Source of the DNA: Cystobacter fuscus | Lineage (GTDB): Bacteria; Myxococcota; Myxococcia; Myxococcales; Myxococcaceae | DNA: 64,000 nt | Assembly (NCBI RefSeq): GCF_002305875.1 | Contig: NZ_CP022098.1 | Span: forward strand, 11,036,001 to 11,100,000 | Direction: 5' to 3' | Shown here: one piece after another, positions 11,313 through 21,016 of the stretch | How positions within the stretch are numbered: the first letter of the stretch is position 1 | Layout: each line of letters starts with the position of its first letter | Translations under genes and position numbers: made by a program | The notes under the pieces: generated by a model | The model's input: the letters and a program-made list of their open reading frames with translations, nothing else | Database searches by the model: none | What the model was told of the DNA's origin: nothing

Positions 11313-11876
11313 TCAGCGCGCCCAGAGCGCGCCCAGCTCCAGTTCCAAGGCCGCGAAGGGCTCCGCGCGCACCCGCACCTCGCCCACGTGCGTGCCCAGG
11401 ACGAACCAGCCTCCGTGCTCCCGCCGGTACACCTCCAGGGTCTGGAGTACCGGGTCCACGAGCCACAAGTGCCCGACGCCCTCGCGGGCATACACCGTCA
11501 TCTTCCGGGCCCGGTCCAGCGCGGCCGTGGACGGAGAGAGCACCTCACAGACCCAATCCGGCGCGAGGGTGGAGGCCGCCACCTGCGGCACCTCGGGCAT
11601 CCGCTCCCGGCGCCAGCCGGCCAGATCGGGCACCAGGACGTCCTGGCCCAAGTGCAACTCCGGCTCATCCAGGAGGACCCAGCCACCCGGTCCACCCCTC
11701 CCTCGATCAAAGGGGCCCGTCAGCTCGCTGCCCAGCAAGGATGCCGCCCGAGCGTGCGGAAAGGCCGGGCGGGGACTCACGTACAGCTCGCCGCCGACGA
11801 TCTCACCCAGGACGTTGGGTGGAAGCTTCTCCAGCTTCGCGTACAACGCCTCCCGCCATGAGGGCTCGTCCTTCAT
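11313..11876 (-). CDS. Uma2-family (DUF820) predicted endonuclease
   Basis: A 187-residue protein of the Uma2/DUF820 family, a PD-(D/E)XK nuclease-fold group abundant in cyanobacteria and myxobacteria. Visible motifs are EIVGGELYVSPRP, the core DVLVPDLAGW and VCEVLSPST, then ARKMTVYAREGVGHLWLVDP. The acidic residues in VPDLAGW and WVCEVLS stand where the metal ligands belong. The start at 11876 fits family length; the frame is open to 11963. The biological role of Uma2 proteins is largely unknown. The gene is convergent with the MOSC gene, with three bases between. Confidence 0.85.
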   Translation of the reverse strand: MKDEPSWREALYAKLEKLPPNVLGEIVGGELYVSPRPAFPHARAASLLGSELTGPFDRGRGGPGGWVLLDEPELHLGQDVLVPDLAGWRRERMPEVPQVAASTLAPDWVCEVLSPSTAALDRARKMTVYAREGVGHLWLVDPVLQTLEVYRREHGGWFVLGTHVGEVRVRAEPFAALELELGALWAR

Positions 11877-12271
11877 GAGTTCAAGATGCAATGGCTCCTC
11901 GGGGACCGCAAGCGCTCCCCTCCCCTGCCTCGCGTATTCCGGGTGCATGCGCCCATCATGCACCTGACCTCTGACGTCATGTCGTGGCCCTGGATGTGGA
12001 GCACCACGCCCTGCCCCGGCGAGGAAGCGCGTGCCCCGGGGTCCGTTTTCCGGTCAGCGGATTTACAGTTTTAATGACCGGCTTGTTGACAGCCCTACAT
12101 ATCCGTCAATTGGTTTGGGGTGGGCTTCCATTTCACTCGGGGGAGGCGCACATTCTGACGCGCTGCGCTTTTTACAACGCACCACGACAAGAGCCCTGAC
12201 TGAAGGACAGAGGGCTCCTCACCCGTGGTTTTCGCCGTCCCACCGCTCGCAGAGGAAGACAGGAGCCCGAC
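11877..12271. other. Intergenic region upstream of isocitrate lyase
   Basis: About 395 bp with no convincing gene. It separates the divergent Uma2 and isocitrate lyase starts. It has a locally AT-richer patch (about 12055-12115) with a TTGACA hexamer at 12086-12091 that could be a -35 element for aceA, but no good -10 at standard spacing was found. Confidence 0.4.
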
Positions 12272-13558
<1,287 letters not shown>

Positions 13559-13569
13559 GCCGGACTGGG

Positions 13570-13597
13570 CGGATGGGGAAAAGCACCTCCCCATCCG
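13570..13597 (+). terminator. Terminator-like hairpin after aceA
   Basis: CGGATGGGG (13570-13578) and CCCCATCCG (13589-13597) form a perfect nine-base stem, 12 bp after the aceA stop. No U-run follows. It separates aceA from the convergent NACHT gene. Confidence 0.5.
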
Positions 13598-13647
13598 TCG
13601 CGAAAGCCTTCTCGTACGTGGGGGCAAACGCACCGAAGGCAGATCCA

Positions 13648-16600
13648 TCAGGCGGGCTCATCGCGGTCTTCCTTGCCAAGACGCTCCAGTATTTTCATGA
13701 GCCGATCCCGATGCCGCTTCACTTCCCGCCGCATCTCCTCCGGGGAGGAGATGTCCAATCCTAGCGCCTGCGCCAGCTTATCGGTGGAGCCCTCCCCGCT
13801 CACGATCAAACGCAGGGTGGCCAGGTCACTCTCGTCCAGCCGCTTCGCCAGCCGGTCCACCGCATGGGATGCCTCCACGAAGTTCTCCAAGATGTCCTTC
13901 GGGGAAGGCTGCCCGAGTTCGACAACGCTCGCGAAATCATCCTCCCGCCAACTTCGCGAGGCCCTCAACTTGAGCTGATCCTGCACCCGGTGCTTCGCCG
14001 CCCTCGTGAGATAGGTGATCAGACGAGCCTTCTCGGGCTCGTACCGCTCGGGCTCCGCCAAATAGGAAAAGAACACATCGATGACGGCATCGTGAGCCGT
14101 TTCCGTGTCGCATCTCAGATCATGCCACAGAAAGCCTTCGATCCGGTTTGAGAAGGATCGGAAGAGTTCAGCCATGACCGAGGGGTCCCTTTGAAGGGCC
14201 CGGCCGTGCAACGCCTTCTCCTCATCTACTCGCGGACCCTTTTGCAGTGGGAAAGGGAGGGCAAGGATCGCGATGAACTCTTCGAGTTCTTCCGCGTGAG
14301 CGTGGGCCTCTTCCGGGAAGTGCTCGCGTGCCATGGCGAGGAGAAAAAGCGACTCCTCCCGCACTTCCTCGTCTTCATGAGAAAGGCCTGTACGGATGGC
14401 ATGCCGAATAACCCTGGATTGGGCCGCGTCGAGGGTCATTGATTGAGGGCTTCTTGCATGCAAGAACCTGATGATCTGTATGACGGCTCTCAGAACCTCT
14501 GCCCGAGAGCTGCTCAGTAACAGGTCGAGCGCCTCGTCACGTCTGTATTGATCGTGAGATGAAATAAACCCCGCCAATGCGGAACTCCGAACTATGGAAT
14601 CCTCGTCATCGACCAGCAGGGAAAGCGTTGCCCAATCCATCGGGTCGCCTCCCGTGATGATGCTCCTCACCACCTGGGCCCTGACAACACGGCTCCGCGC
14701 CTTCGCGGCCAGTTGAAGTGCATTGCGCGAGCGCTCGCCACGGAGCACGCCTAGCGCGAGAATGGCCTTCCCCTGTGCGGGGTCCTCATACGCGGAGACG
14801 TTGCTCAGCAATTCATCCAGGATCCGTTCCGAGAACTCGGTCAAGGCCAATTCACGCAGCAAAGGCAGGGCGATAGTCTCTGGCACGGATTGGTTCCACG
14901 CCACCACGGCCCTGGCGATCTCCGATTGCAAGGAGGGCGGAAGGATATCGCCAGCTTCGCTGGCCAGTAGCGCCGCGAGGTAGACCTGCTTCCTCTCGGG
15001 TTGCTGGGAGCCGCTCACCTCATGGAGCAAGACCCGACGGACGAACCGCTGCGTGGCCTGAGCCCGTTTCTGGATGAGCGCCATGTAGCCCACGCCCAAC
15101 CGAATGACCTCTTCCCAACGGGGTTCGAAAAGGTGCTCGAAGGCGACGGACTCGAAGTTCTCCGCCGAAAGCAGCCCCACGGCGGTGAAGAACTCCTGGA
15201 AGGTCAGGTGGAGAAAACCCCACTGGCCCGCTCCGCGCTCCAGCAGGATCTGCACTTCCCGGCCCGCGCGCTCCAGGAACTCCCTCGCGGAGCGTTCCGC
15301 TTCAGAGGGCTCCACTCCTGTCCGTTCCTGACTGGACTGAGAGAGGACGCGAATGACGAAGTCCTCGGGAGCCACTCCCGTGGGCCAGTCTAGATGCAGC
15401 CGCAGCGCGAGTTCCCCGAGGATGGGGATGGCCTCTTCCTCGTAACGGATGTCCCGGGTGGACGTTCCACTCGCGACGACCCGGCGGGCCTGCCCCCATG
15501 TCTCGCACAGGGTCCGCGCGAAGATCTCATATGCCTGTACCCGGTGAAGGGGCAGGCGCCCCTCGGCCCGGTGAATCAAGGCCAGGGAGGATAAGAGGAA
15601 GGGATTGCGAGCGAGTTCCCTCAAGCGGGAACTGGTGAAGAGTGCTTCCAGGAGCCGCTCCGCATCCTGGTCGGCTCCCGACTCGTCCGGCACTCCCTCG
15701 TTCTCCCACTGGCGGCAGGCACGCGCGAAGGCTCGGACATAGCGGCGGATCTGCTCGTCCTCGAAGCCGCCGAGTTCCACTTCCACGCCCTCGGGGAGAG
15801 CGAAGCCGGAGTAACCCACCCGGCGAGCGGAAACAACGAAGCGGTTGCTGGGATAGCGGACGCAGAAGGACTCGAGCCAGCGCAGGACACCACCTCGCTC
15901 CTCGCTCTGGACCTCATCGAGTCCATCGAGCAGGAGCAGGCACTCGCCCGCCTCCAGCGCTCCTTCGAGAAAGAGCCGCAGCTCCGCCTCGTCTCCCACG
16001 CCACGGTCCTGAAGGTAGACCGCGAGCGCGTCGAGGACGGAGCAATCCTCTCCCAGCCGGGAGCGGAGCTGGGCCAACCGGCCGACGCTGACCAACACGG
16101 GAAGCAGCCGCTCCGCAGTGCCCATCTGCTCGGCCCAGGAGAGCGGTCCCCCCGCGGCGAGCACCGCCAGCCAGCGCAATACCGTGGTCTTCCCCGAGCC
16201 GGGGTCTCCAAGCACCACCAGCGCCCGGTGTCTCCGCACGAGCCTCGCCAGCGATTCGAGCGGAGTGGCGACCTCTTGCCTCTCGACGTCTGGCGCTCGG
16301 GCCGCCTGGGTCCAATCCGTGCCTCGTTCAACGAGTCGCCGGGCCTCGGGTGGGATGAAGACCTCGCGAATATCCAGACTGGGGGGCTGCTTCTTCTGGA
16401 GCGGAAAGCCAACGTAGCGCAGCCGACGGACTTCCGGGCTGTCGACGTAGCGCCGGAAGGACTGCCAGCGTTTCGCATCCCCGAGGGGTTGGAAGACCCC
16501 GGGAGCCGCTTTCGTGGCCAGACTCGCGGGAAAGACATACGTGACCAGGCCATCATGGCCCCATGTACCCAGGGGAGCGAAACGCCGCCGCGCGGTGTCC

Positions 16601-17040
16601 GTCAGGGCCAGGTACACGTCTTCCGTGATGGCGATTCCCTGGGCGGGTGTGGCACGAGCCAGTTGCTCGCACCGGGAAACCTCAAGGGGTGCCAGTTTCT
16701 CCATGTCCGGGGTCCACTCGACCCAGGCGGCGTGCACCGCGAGCTGGACCGTCATCGACAAGTCCACCATGGCGCGCTCCCGGATGGCCTCCGCGGCCGA
16801 GAGCGCATTCGTGATGGCCACGTGCGGCTCGCCTGCGTGGACGAGCAACAGCACGTCGTTTTCGCGCCAGCGCAAGGGCTGGGCCGCACCGAGCTTGTCG
16901 GCGACGTACTCGACCCCCGCGATGTAGCGATCCCGCTGTTGAAGCGAGTCCTCCGCCACGTCTTCCCGCACCACCTGGACGAAGGCGAGCAGCAGAGGAG
17001 TGCCCTCGGACGTGCCCTCCCACCAGGGCGTGTCAGGCAT
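13648..17040 (-). CDS. Cyclase-like / NACHT / HEAT / ECF-sigma fusion protein
   Basis: A 1130-residue single open frame. Residues 1-175 look like a degenerate class III nucleotidyl-cyclase homology domain (RWRENDVLLLVHAG, then VSRCEQLARATPAQGIAIT). Residues 265-620 are a NACHT-type STAND NTPase: P-loop GDPGSGKTT (278-286), Walker B LLLLDGLDEV (368-377) and the characteristic FLHLTFQEFF (609-618). About 640-930 is helical HEAT-like repeat sequence. Residues 950-1125 resemble an ECF sigma factor. Region 2 runs through HDAVIDVFFSYLAEPERYEP and LITYLTRAAKHRVQDQLK. Region 4 ends in EEMRREVKRHRDRL, as in one ECF subgroup. The start at 17040 (GGGGAAGG upstream) overlaps the preceding gene's stop by eight bases, implying translational coupling. 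An NLR-like sensor that remodels transcription is inference. Confidence 0.85.
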   Translation of the reverse strand: MPDTPWWEGTSEGTPLLLAFVQVVREDVAEDSLQQRDRYIAGVEYVADKLGAAQPLRWRENDVLLLVHAGEPHVAITNALSAAEAIRERAMVDLSMTVQLAVHAAWVEWTPDMEKLAPLEVSRCEQLARATPAQGIAITEDVYLALTDTARRRFAPLGTWGHDGLVTYVFPASLATKAAPGVFQPLGDAKRWQSFRRYVDSPEVRRLRYVGFPLQKKQPPSLDIREVFIPPEARRLVERGTDWTQAARAPDVERQEVATPLESLARLVRRHRALVVLGDPGSGKTTVLRWLAVLAAGGPLSWAEQMGTAERLLPVLVSVGRLAQLRSRLGEDCSVLDALAVYLQDRGVGDEAELRLFLEGALEAGECLLLLDGLDEVQSEERGGVLRWLESFCVRYPSNRFVVSARRVGYSGFALPEGVEVELGGFEDEQIRRYVRAFARACRQWENEGVPDESGADQDAERLLEALFTSSRLRELARNPFLLSSLALIHRAEGRLPLHRVQAYEIFARTLCETWGQARRVVASGTSTRDIRYEEEAIPILGELALRLHLDWPTGVAPEDFVIRVLSQSSQERTGVEPSEAERSAREFLERAGREVQILLERGAGQWGFLHLTFQEFFTAVGLLSAENFESVAFEHLFEPRWEEVIRLGVGYMALIQKRAQATQRFVRRVLLHEVSGSQQPERKQVYLAALLASEAGDILPPSLQSEIARAVVAWNQSVPETIALPLLRELALTEFSERILDELLSNVSAYEDPAQGKAILALGVLRGERSRNALQLAAKARSRVVRAQVVRSIITGGDPMDWATLSLLVDDEDSIVRSSALAGFISSHDQYRRDEALDLLLSSSRAEVLRAVIQIIRFLHARSPQSMTLDAAQSRVIRHAIRTGLSHEDEEVREESLFLLAMAREHFPEEAHAHAEELEEFIAILALPFPLQKGPRVDEEKALHGRALQRDPSVMAELFRSFSNRIEGFLWHDLRCDTETAHDAVIDVFFSYLAEPERYEPEKARLITYLTRAAKHRVQDQLKLRASRSWREDDFASVVELGQPSPKDILENFVEASHAVDRLAKRLDESDLATLRLIVSGEGSTDKLAQALGLDISSPEEMRREVKRHRDRLMKILERLGKEDRDEPA

Positions 17041-18220
17041 GGCCGCCTTCCCCACCCAGCCGGAGCACGACACGGAAATGCCCGTCGCCCACACTGAACT
17101 CGGGGGGCGGCAGCTTGCGCGCCTTCATCTGGCGAATCATCTCCGGAACACCCATGCCCAGGTTCTCGCGGCGGCGCGCCCGGGCAAGCAGCCCCGCCAG
17201 GACGGGGTTGCGGCGCTGGCTGATGCCACCGAGCCGGATGCCATCGAGCGTGAGTTTGTTGAGCAACTCCCCCGGATTCACGATCTCCACCCGGTCGTCG
17301 AAGACGTAGATGCGCACCTGCGATGCCGCCCGGTAATCACGATGGGCCACGGCATTGAGCACGGCCTCCCGCAGGACCTTCTCGGGCAATCCCTCCTCGA
17401 TCCTCTCCAGTCCCTCCACATGCGAGGGCGAGCGCACGTTCTTCTTGAGGAAGGTCACCGCGTCCTCGACCTGGTCGAACAGCCTGCCCGTCATCTCCTT
17501 CCGATCGACGAAGTCGGACGTCAACTCCGTGCCCTTGAACAGCACCGCCGAGATGCGTGCGTCCAGGAAACTGCGCTGGGGCTCCCGTCCGAAGAGCAGC
17601 ATGCCGGTGACGGTCGGCGTTCCCGTGGCATCCAGGCACTGCAGGGCCGAGAGCAACTGCCGCCCACTCGCCTCATCGGGCTCATCGTAGAGGATGGCGA
17701 GGAAGACGCGGATCGCCTCGGGGTCCAGATCCTCGAAACGGGAGCCGGCCACGGGCTCCTCGTCGAAGTGGTAGTCAGCCGACTCGAGCAGGCGGCGCAG
17801 TTCGTCACGCCGGGCTTCCCGGGATTGGTTCGCATCGCGGACGTAGTACTTGCCCGCCGCGTGGTACGGACGCTCGGCGCTGAAACGGGGAACCTCCACG
17901 ACCAGGAGTGTTTGACCTTGGAACTCCAGCTTCTGGAAGGAGCAGGTCAGCGGAGGCTGGATGCCTTGACAGATGTTGCTCACCTGGAGCATCAGCTTGT
18001 CCACCTGTTGAGGAGTTCCGGCACCGCTCACCGTCCCGTCATCCTCCACGCCGAGGAACAGGTGACCACCCTTGGTGTTCGCCATCGCGGTGATGGCCTT
18101 GGCGATGTCCTTCGAGTCCACCTGGTAGTTGTTCACCACGGTGCTCTTGAACTCGGTGACGGTGTCTTCACCCAGTTTCAACCGCTGCTCCAGCTCCTCG
18201 AAAGTCATGGTGGGGTGCAT
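17033..18220 (-). CDS. AlbA_2 (Schlafen-type) DNA-binding / ATP-binding protein
   Basis: A 395-residue protein of the COG2865 type, often called RecG-like transcriptional regulators. The N-terminal AlbA_2 domain (about 12-125) shows TVTEFKSTV, AITAMANTKGGHLFLGVEDDG and YYVRDANQSREA. The C-terminal part (about 270-375) has a GHKL-like ATP-binding layout: LREAVLNAVAHRDY, then RVEIVNPGEL and RRRENLGMGVPEMI. A middle region of about 130 residues joins them. It is the first gene of a two-gene unit with the NACHT-sigma protein, sharing eight bases. Members are found near defence and stress loci; a regulatory or sensing role for the partner is inference. Confidence 0.88.
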   Translation of the reverse strand: MHPTMTFEELEQRLKLGEDTVTEFKSTVVNNYQVDSKDIAKAITAMANTKGGHLFLGVEDDGTVSGAGTPQQVDKLMLQVSNICQGIQPPLTCSFQKLEFQGQTLLVVEVPRFSAERPYHAAGKYYVRDANQSREARRDELRRLLESADYHFDEEPVAGSRFEDLDPEAIRVFLAILYDEPDEASGRQLLSALQCLDATGTPTVTGMLLFGREPQRSFLDARISAVLFKGTELTSDFVDRKEMTGRLFDQVEDAVTFLKKNVRSPSHVEGLERIEEGLPEKVLREAVLNAVAHRDYRAASQVRIYVFDDRVEIVNPGELLNKLTLDGIRLGGISQRRNPVLAGLLARARRRENLGMGVPEMIRQMKARKLPPPEFSVGDGHFRVVLRLGGEGGHA

Positions 18221-18310
18221 CTTGCCCTGCCCGCCTATTCGACGACAGCGCGCAGTGCAGCATCCGTCGTCCCCTTCCCACTTCCGCGTCGGCCTTCCAC
18301 GGGCCGGGCC

Positions 18311-18784
18311 TCAGTCCCCCCGGGCGGGATTCAGGCGCTCGTCATACGGCCGGGAACCAGAGGGCTCCGCCGAGACGAACGCGAGCTTCGTCCACCCCTT
18401 CCGGTTGGATTTGAGCCGGGCGATGACGCGATAGCAGGTGATGGCCGTCCGCTTGGCGAACTCCTCGCCATTCCGGGCATTCATCGCCGTGGCCGTCGCC
18501 TGGGGCACGTCCTCGACCTCGACCGTCCCGACGACGCCCGTGCGCGCGCGAATCGCCGGATCCTTGGGATCGCACGGCTCGGCGTAGATGAGGCCGGGCG
18601 AGTCCGCGAGTACTCCCGCGGGAGCCACATGCAGCTCGAAGACCCGGCCGGGCCGCGCCTTCTGGAGCTCCGTGAAGCTCTTCACCTGGACGGGGGCCTC
18701 GTCCTTCTTCGGCGCGTCGGCGCCCACCGGCGCCGCGCCCAGCAAACACACTCCCACCACCATGCAGCTCAGCAGCCTGGACAT
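18311..18784 (-). CDS. Secreted hypothetical protein
   Basis: A 157-residue protein with a classical Sec signal peptide (about 22 residues, cleaved after VGADA) and a small mixed domain with two cysteines (AEPCDPKD and AITCYRV) that could form a disulfide. AAGGAGG eight bases before the ATG is a strong ribosome binding site. It begins three bases after the stop of the membrane-protein gene and is the last gene of the octaheme cytochrome operon. A periplasmic accessory role is inferred only from position. Confidence 0.75.
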   Translation of the reverse strand: MSRLLSCMVVGVCLLGAAPVGADAPKKDEAPVQVKSFTELQKARPGRVFELHVAPAGVLADSPGLIYAEPCDPKDPAIRARTGVVGTVEVEDVPQATATAMNARNGEEFAKRTAITCYRVIARLKSNRKGWTKLAFVSAEPSGSRPYDERLNPARGD

Positions 18785-18787
18785 CTC

Positions 18788-19645
18788 TCAGACCTCCTTG
18801 GAGGCGTGGGCGAGCGAGCCTACTCCGAGCGAGCCCTGGGCGTGGGAGACACCGCGCATCAGGCCCCACATGCCAATGGCCGCGAGCACGGAGATGTCCG
18901 CGAAGAGCAGGGGCGCGAAGATGGGCGCCCCGTAGATCACCTGCTCACGCAGCGGCACGTTCGTGTGCCGCAGGTTGGCGAGCACGTGCAGCACGAAGCC
19001 GAGCACGCCCACCGCCGACTGCACCCCCATCATCCCCAGGGTGAGCCACAGGAAGCCGCGCGCCGGACGCAGCATCGCCACCAGCAGGAAGCTGGTGCCG
19101 AAGGCGGCCGTCACCACGGGCACCCACTCCGTCGCGGAGAAGAAGCCATTCTGCGCATGGTCCAGCAGCGACAGCCCCAGGTTGCCCACGCTGCCGCCCA
19201 GCGCGAGCATCACCACCCAGCTCGCCCACGCGGGGCCCGTCGGCGCCTCCATGCGGTTGAGCAGCACGAGCAGCCCCAGCCCCACGTAGGAGAGCGGGGC
19301 CACGAAGGGCGCGGTGTAGACGAGATCGTGCAGCGACTGGCGCTCGAAGAAGGCGCTGTGCAGGTGCAGGATCATCCCCGCCACCCCCACGCCGATGGAG
19401 CCCAGCGCCACGGCCACGTCCACCACCCGGGTGCGCGCCCACAGCCGCTCGGAGACCAGTCCGGGCAGCAGCAGCAGCGGCGCCACCACCGAGAAGACGA
19501 CGGGCAACCACTCCACGGGCAGGGCGAAGTCATTGGCCGCGTGCGCGAGCAGGATGTCCACGCCGAGGAAGGCCAGGTTGCCCAGGGCAAACGCACGCGC
19601 CGCGAAAAAGGGCGTCACGGCGCCGAGCCGCTCCCGGAGCGTCAT
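18788..19645 (-). CDS. Polytopic membrane protein in cytochrome operon
   Basis: A 285-residue integral membrane protein with about eight hydrophobic helices and several intramembrane His residues (LLAHAAND, ILHLHSAF, VLHVLANLRH) that could ligate heme or bind quinone. Its ATG overlaps the octaheme cytochrome stop as ATGA, so the two are translationally coupled. The family is not recognised with certainty. The pairing suggests a membrane electron-entry or exit module for the multiheme cytochrome; that is inference. The frame extends upstream to 19765, but that part is a shadow of the cytochrome gene. Confidence 0.75.
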   Translation of the reverse strand: MTLRERLGAVTPFFAARAFALGNLAFLGVDILLAHAANDFALPVEWLPVVFSVVAPLLLLPGLVSERLWARTRVVDVAVALGSIGVGVAGMILHLHSAFFERQSLHDLVYTAPFVAPLSYVGLGLLVLLNRMEAPTGPAWASWVVMLALGGSVGNLGLSLLDHAQNGFFSATEWVPVVTAAFGTSFLLVAMLRPARGFLWLTLGMMGVQSAVGVLGFVLHVLANLRHTNVPLREQVIYGAPIFAPLLFADISVLAAIGMWGLMRGVSHAQGSLGVGSLAHASKEV

Positions 19646-20922
19646 GGTCTGGCATCCCCCGGCTTCACCGGCCCGGAGCCCCCCTTGCCGCTCTTGGTGC
19701 GCAGCTCCTCGGCCATGGTGTCCAGCTCGTTGCGCAGCCGCGCCAGCTCGTAGTTGCCGTGCCACTGCACGAAGTCCGCGCCGCCCATGTAGGCACCGTG
19801 CTTGGCCGTGCGGCCGAAGTAATGCCAGAGGTCGAACTCGACGAACTTGATGGGGTGGTTGAAGGGCTTGTCGTCGAGCAGCCCATCCTTGCGCAACGCG
19901 GCCACCACGGCCTGCGCTTCCTTCACCTTCTCATTGGTGCTCAGCAGCACCTTCTCCGCGATGCCGTAGAAGTTCTCCACCTGGGTGTGCGCATGGCACT
20001 TCAGACACACCTCCTTCATCTGCAGCTCGCCCGAGTTGCCCTCGGGGCGGCGCGTGGAGACGGGCGCGAAGAGGAACCAGGACAGACGCTCGCCCGGGTT
20101 GTGCGTCACCTTCAGGCCCTCCAGTCCACTCATGTGACAGGTGGTGCAGGTGGGCGCGGGCATGTCCACCGTCGTCAACTGCTTGGGATGGGCGTTCAGG
20201 TTGAAGCGCTCTCGCTGCGCGGTGAAGATCACGCCGTGCTTGGACTCCTCGAAGATCTCGATCTGCGAGTGGTCCGGTCCCATGTGGCACTGGCCACAGG
20301 TGCGCGGCTCGCGCGCGAGCGCCACGGAGGAGGAGTGCCGGGAGTGGCACTCGGTACAGGTGCCGAAGGAGCCGTCCGCGTTGGGCTTGCCGATGTCATG
20401 GCACGCGTCGCAGCCACCGACCGTCGCCGCCTCTCCCTCCATCTCCCCCACGGGGTGGGCCGGGCGCTTGATCCACCCGGGATGGAAGCGCTCGCCCAGC
20501 GCGATCTGCTCCGGCGAGAAGCCCTGCGTTCCCCGCACCGCCGCCCAGGAGGGCCCCGCGTGCCGGCTGCGCTCGAACTGCTCGTACTCGGTGGCATGGC
20601 ACTGGGCGCAGTTCTTCGCGGTGAGGGACCGCGCCAACGTGAAGCCACGGTGCTCCATGGGATCCTGGCCCTCTACCGGCCTGTGGCAGTCCAGGCAATT
20701 GACGCCCCGCTCCGCGTGGCGACTGCGCTCGAACTGGTGCACCACGGCGGAGGTCTCCCGCGCGTGGCACTCGGCGCACTTACCCGTGGCGCGCACCAGA
20801 TCCGCGCTGGGCTGTGCCGTCTCCACCGGGGGCCGATGGGAATTCACCAACAGCGCGGCGACGATGATCGCCGTGCCCAACAACACGGCGATGAACACGG
20901 ACTTGAAGCTCACCGAGGGCAT
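19642..20922 (-). CDS. Octaheme cytochrome c, HAO-like
   Basis: A 426-residue exported multiheme cytochrome with one N-terminal membrane anchor (about 8-28). Eight CxxCH motifs are present: CAECH, CLDCH, CAQCH, CDACH, CTECH, CGQCH, CTTCH and CLKCH. The late segment DLWHYFGRTAKHGAYMGG followed by DFVQWHGNYEL is characteristic of the hydroxylamine oxidoreductase / octaheme nitrite reductase family. Whether it oxidises hydroxylamine or reduces nitrite or hydroxylamine cannot be read here; organisms lacking nitrification genes usually carry reductive versions. The start at 20922 is favoured by GGAGTG before the ATG; the frame opens at 20958. It is the first gene of a three-gene operon. Confidence 0.9.
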   Translation of the reverse strand: MPSVSFKSVFIAVLLGTAIIVAALLVNSHRPPVETAQPSADLVRATGKCAECHARETSAVVHQFERSRHAERGVNCLDCHRPVEGQDPMEHRGFTLARSLTAKNCAQCHATEYEQFERSRHAGPSWAAVRGTQGFSPEQIALGERFHPGWIKRPAHPVGEMEGEAATVGGCDACHDIGKPNADGSFGTCTECHSRHSSSVALAREPRTCGQCHMGPDHSQIEIFEESKHGVIFTAQRERFNLNAHPKQLTTVDMPAPTCTTCHMSGLEGLKVTHNPGERLSWFLFAPVSTRRPEGNSGELQMKEVCLKCHAHTQVENFYGIAEKVLLSTNEKVKEAQAVVAALRKDGLLDDKPFNHPIKFVEFDLWHYFGRTAKHGAYMGGADFVQWHGNYELARLRNELDTMAEELRTKSGKGGSGPVKPGDARP

Positions 20923-21016
20923 GTCACTCCTGCACATGAAAGGGGGGAGGCTCGCCACTCAACACAAACGACTCCCAGTTAAAGCACTCGCACATAAAGG
21001 GCAAGCCCCATCCACA

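Noticed and set aside
17000-19753. 917-codon open frame on the plus strand
   Set aside because: It spans three real minus-strand genes and is rich in His, Arg, Gln and Gly with no domain.
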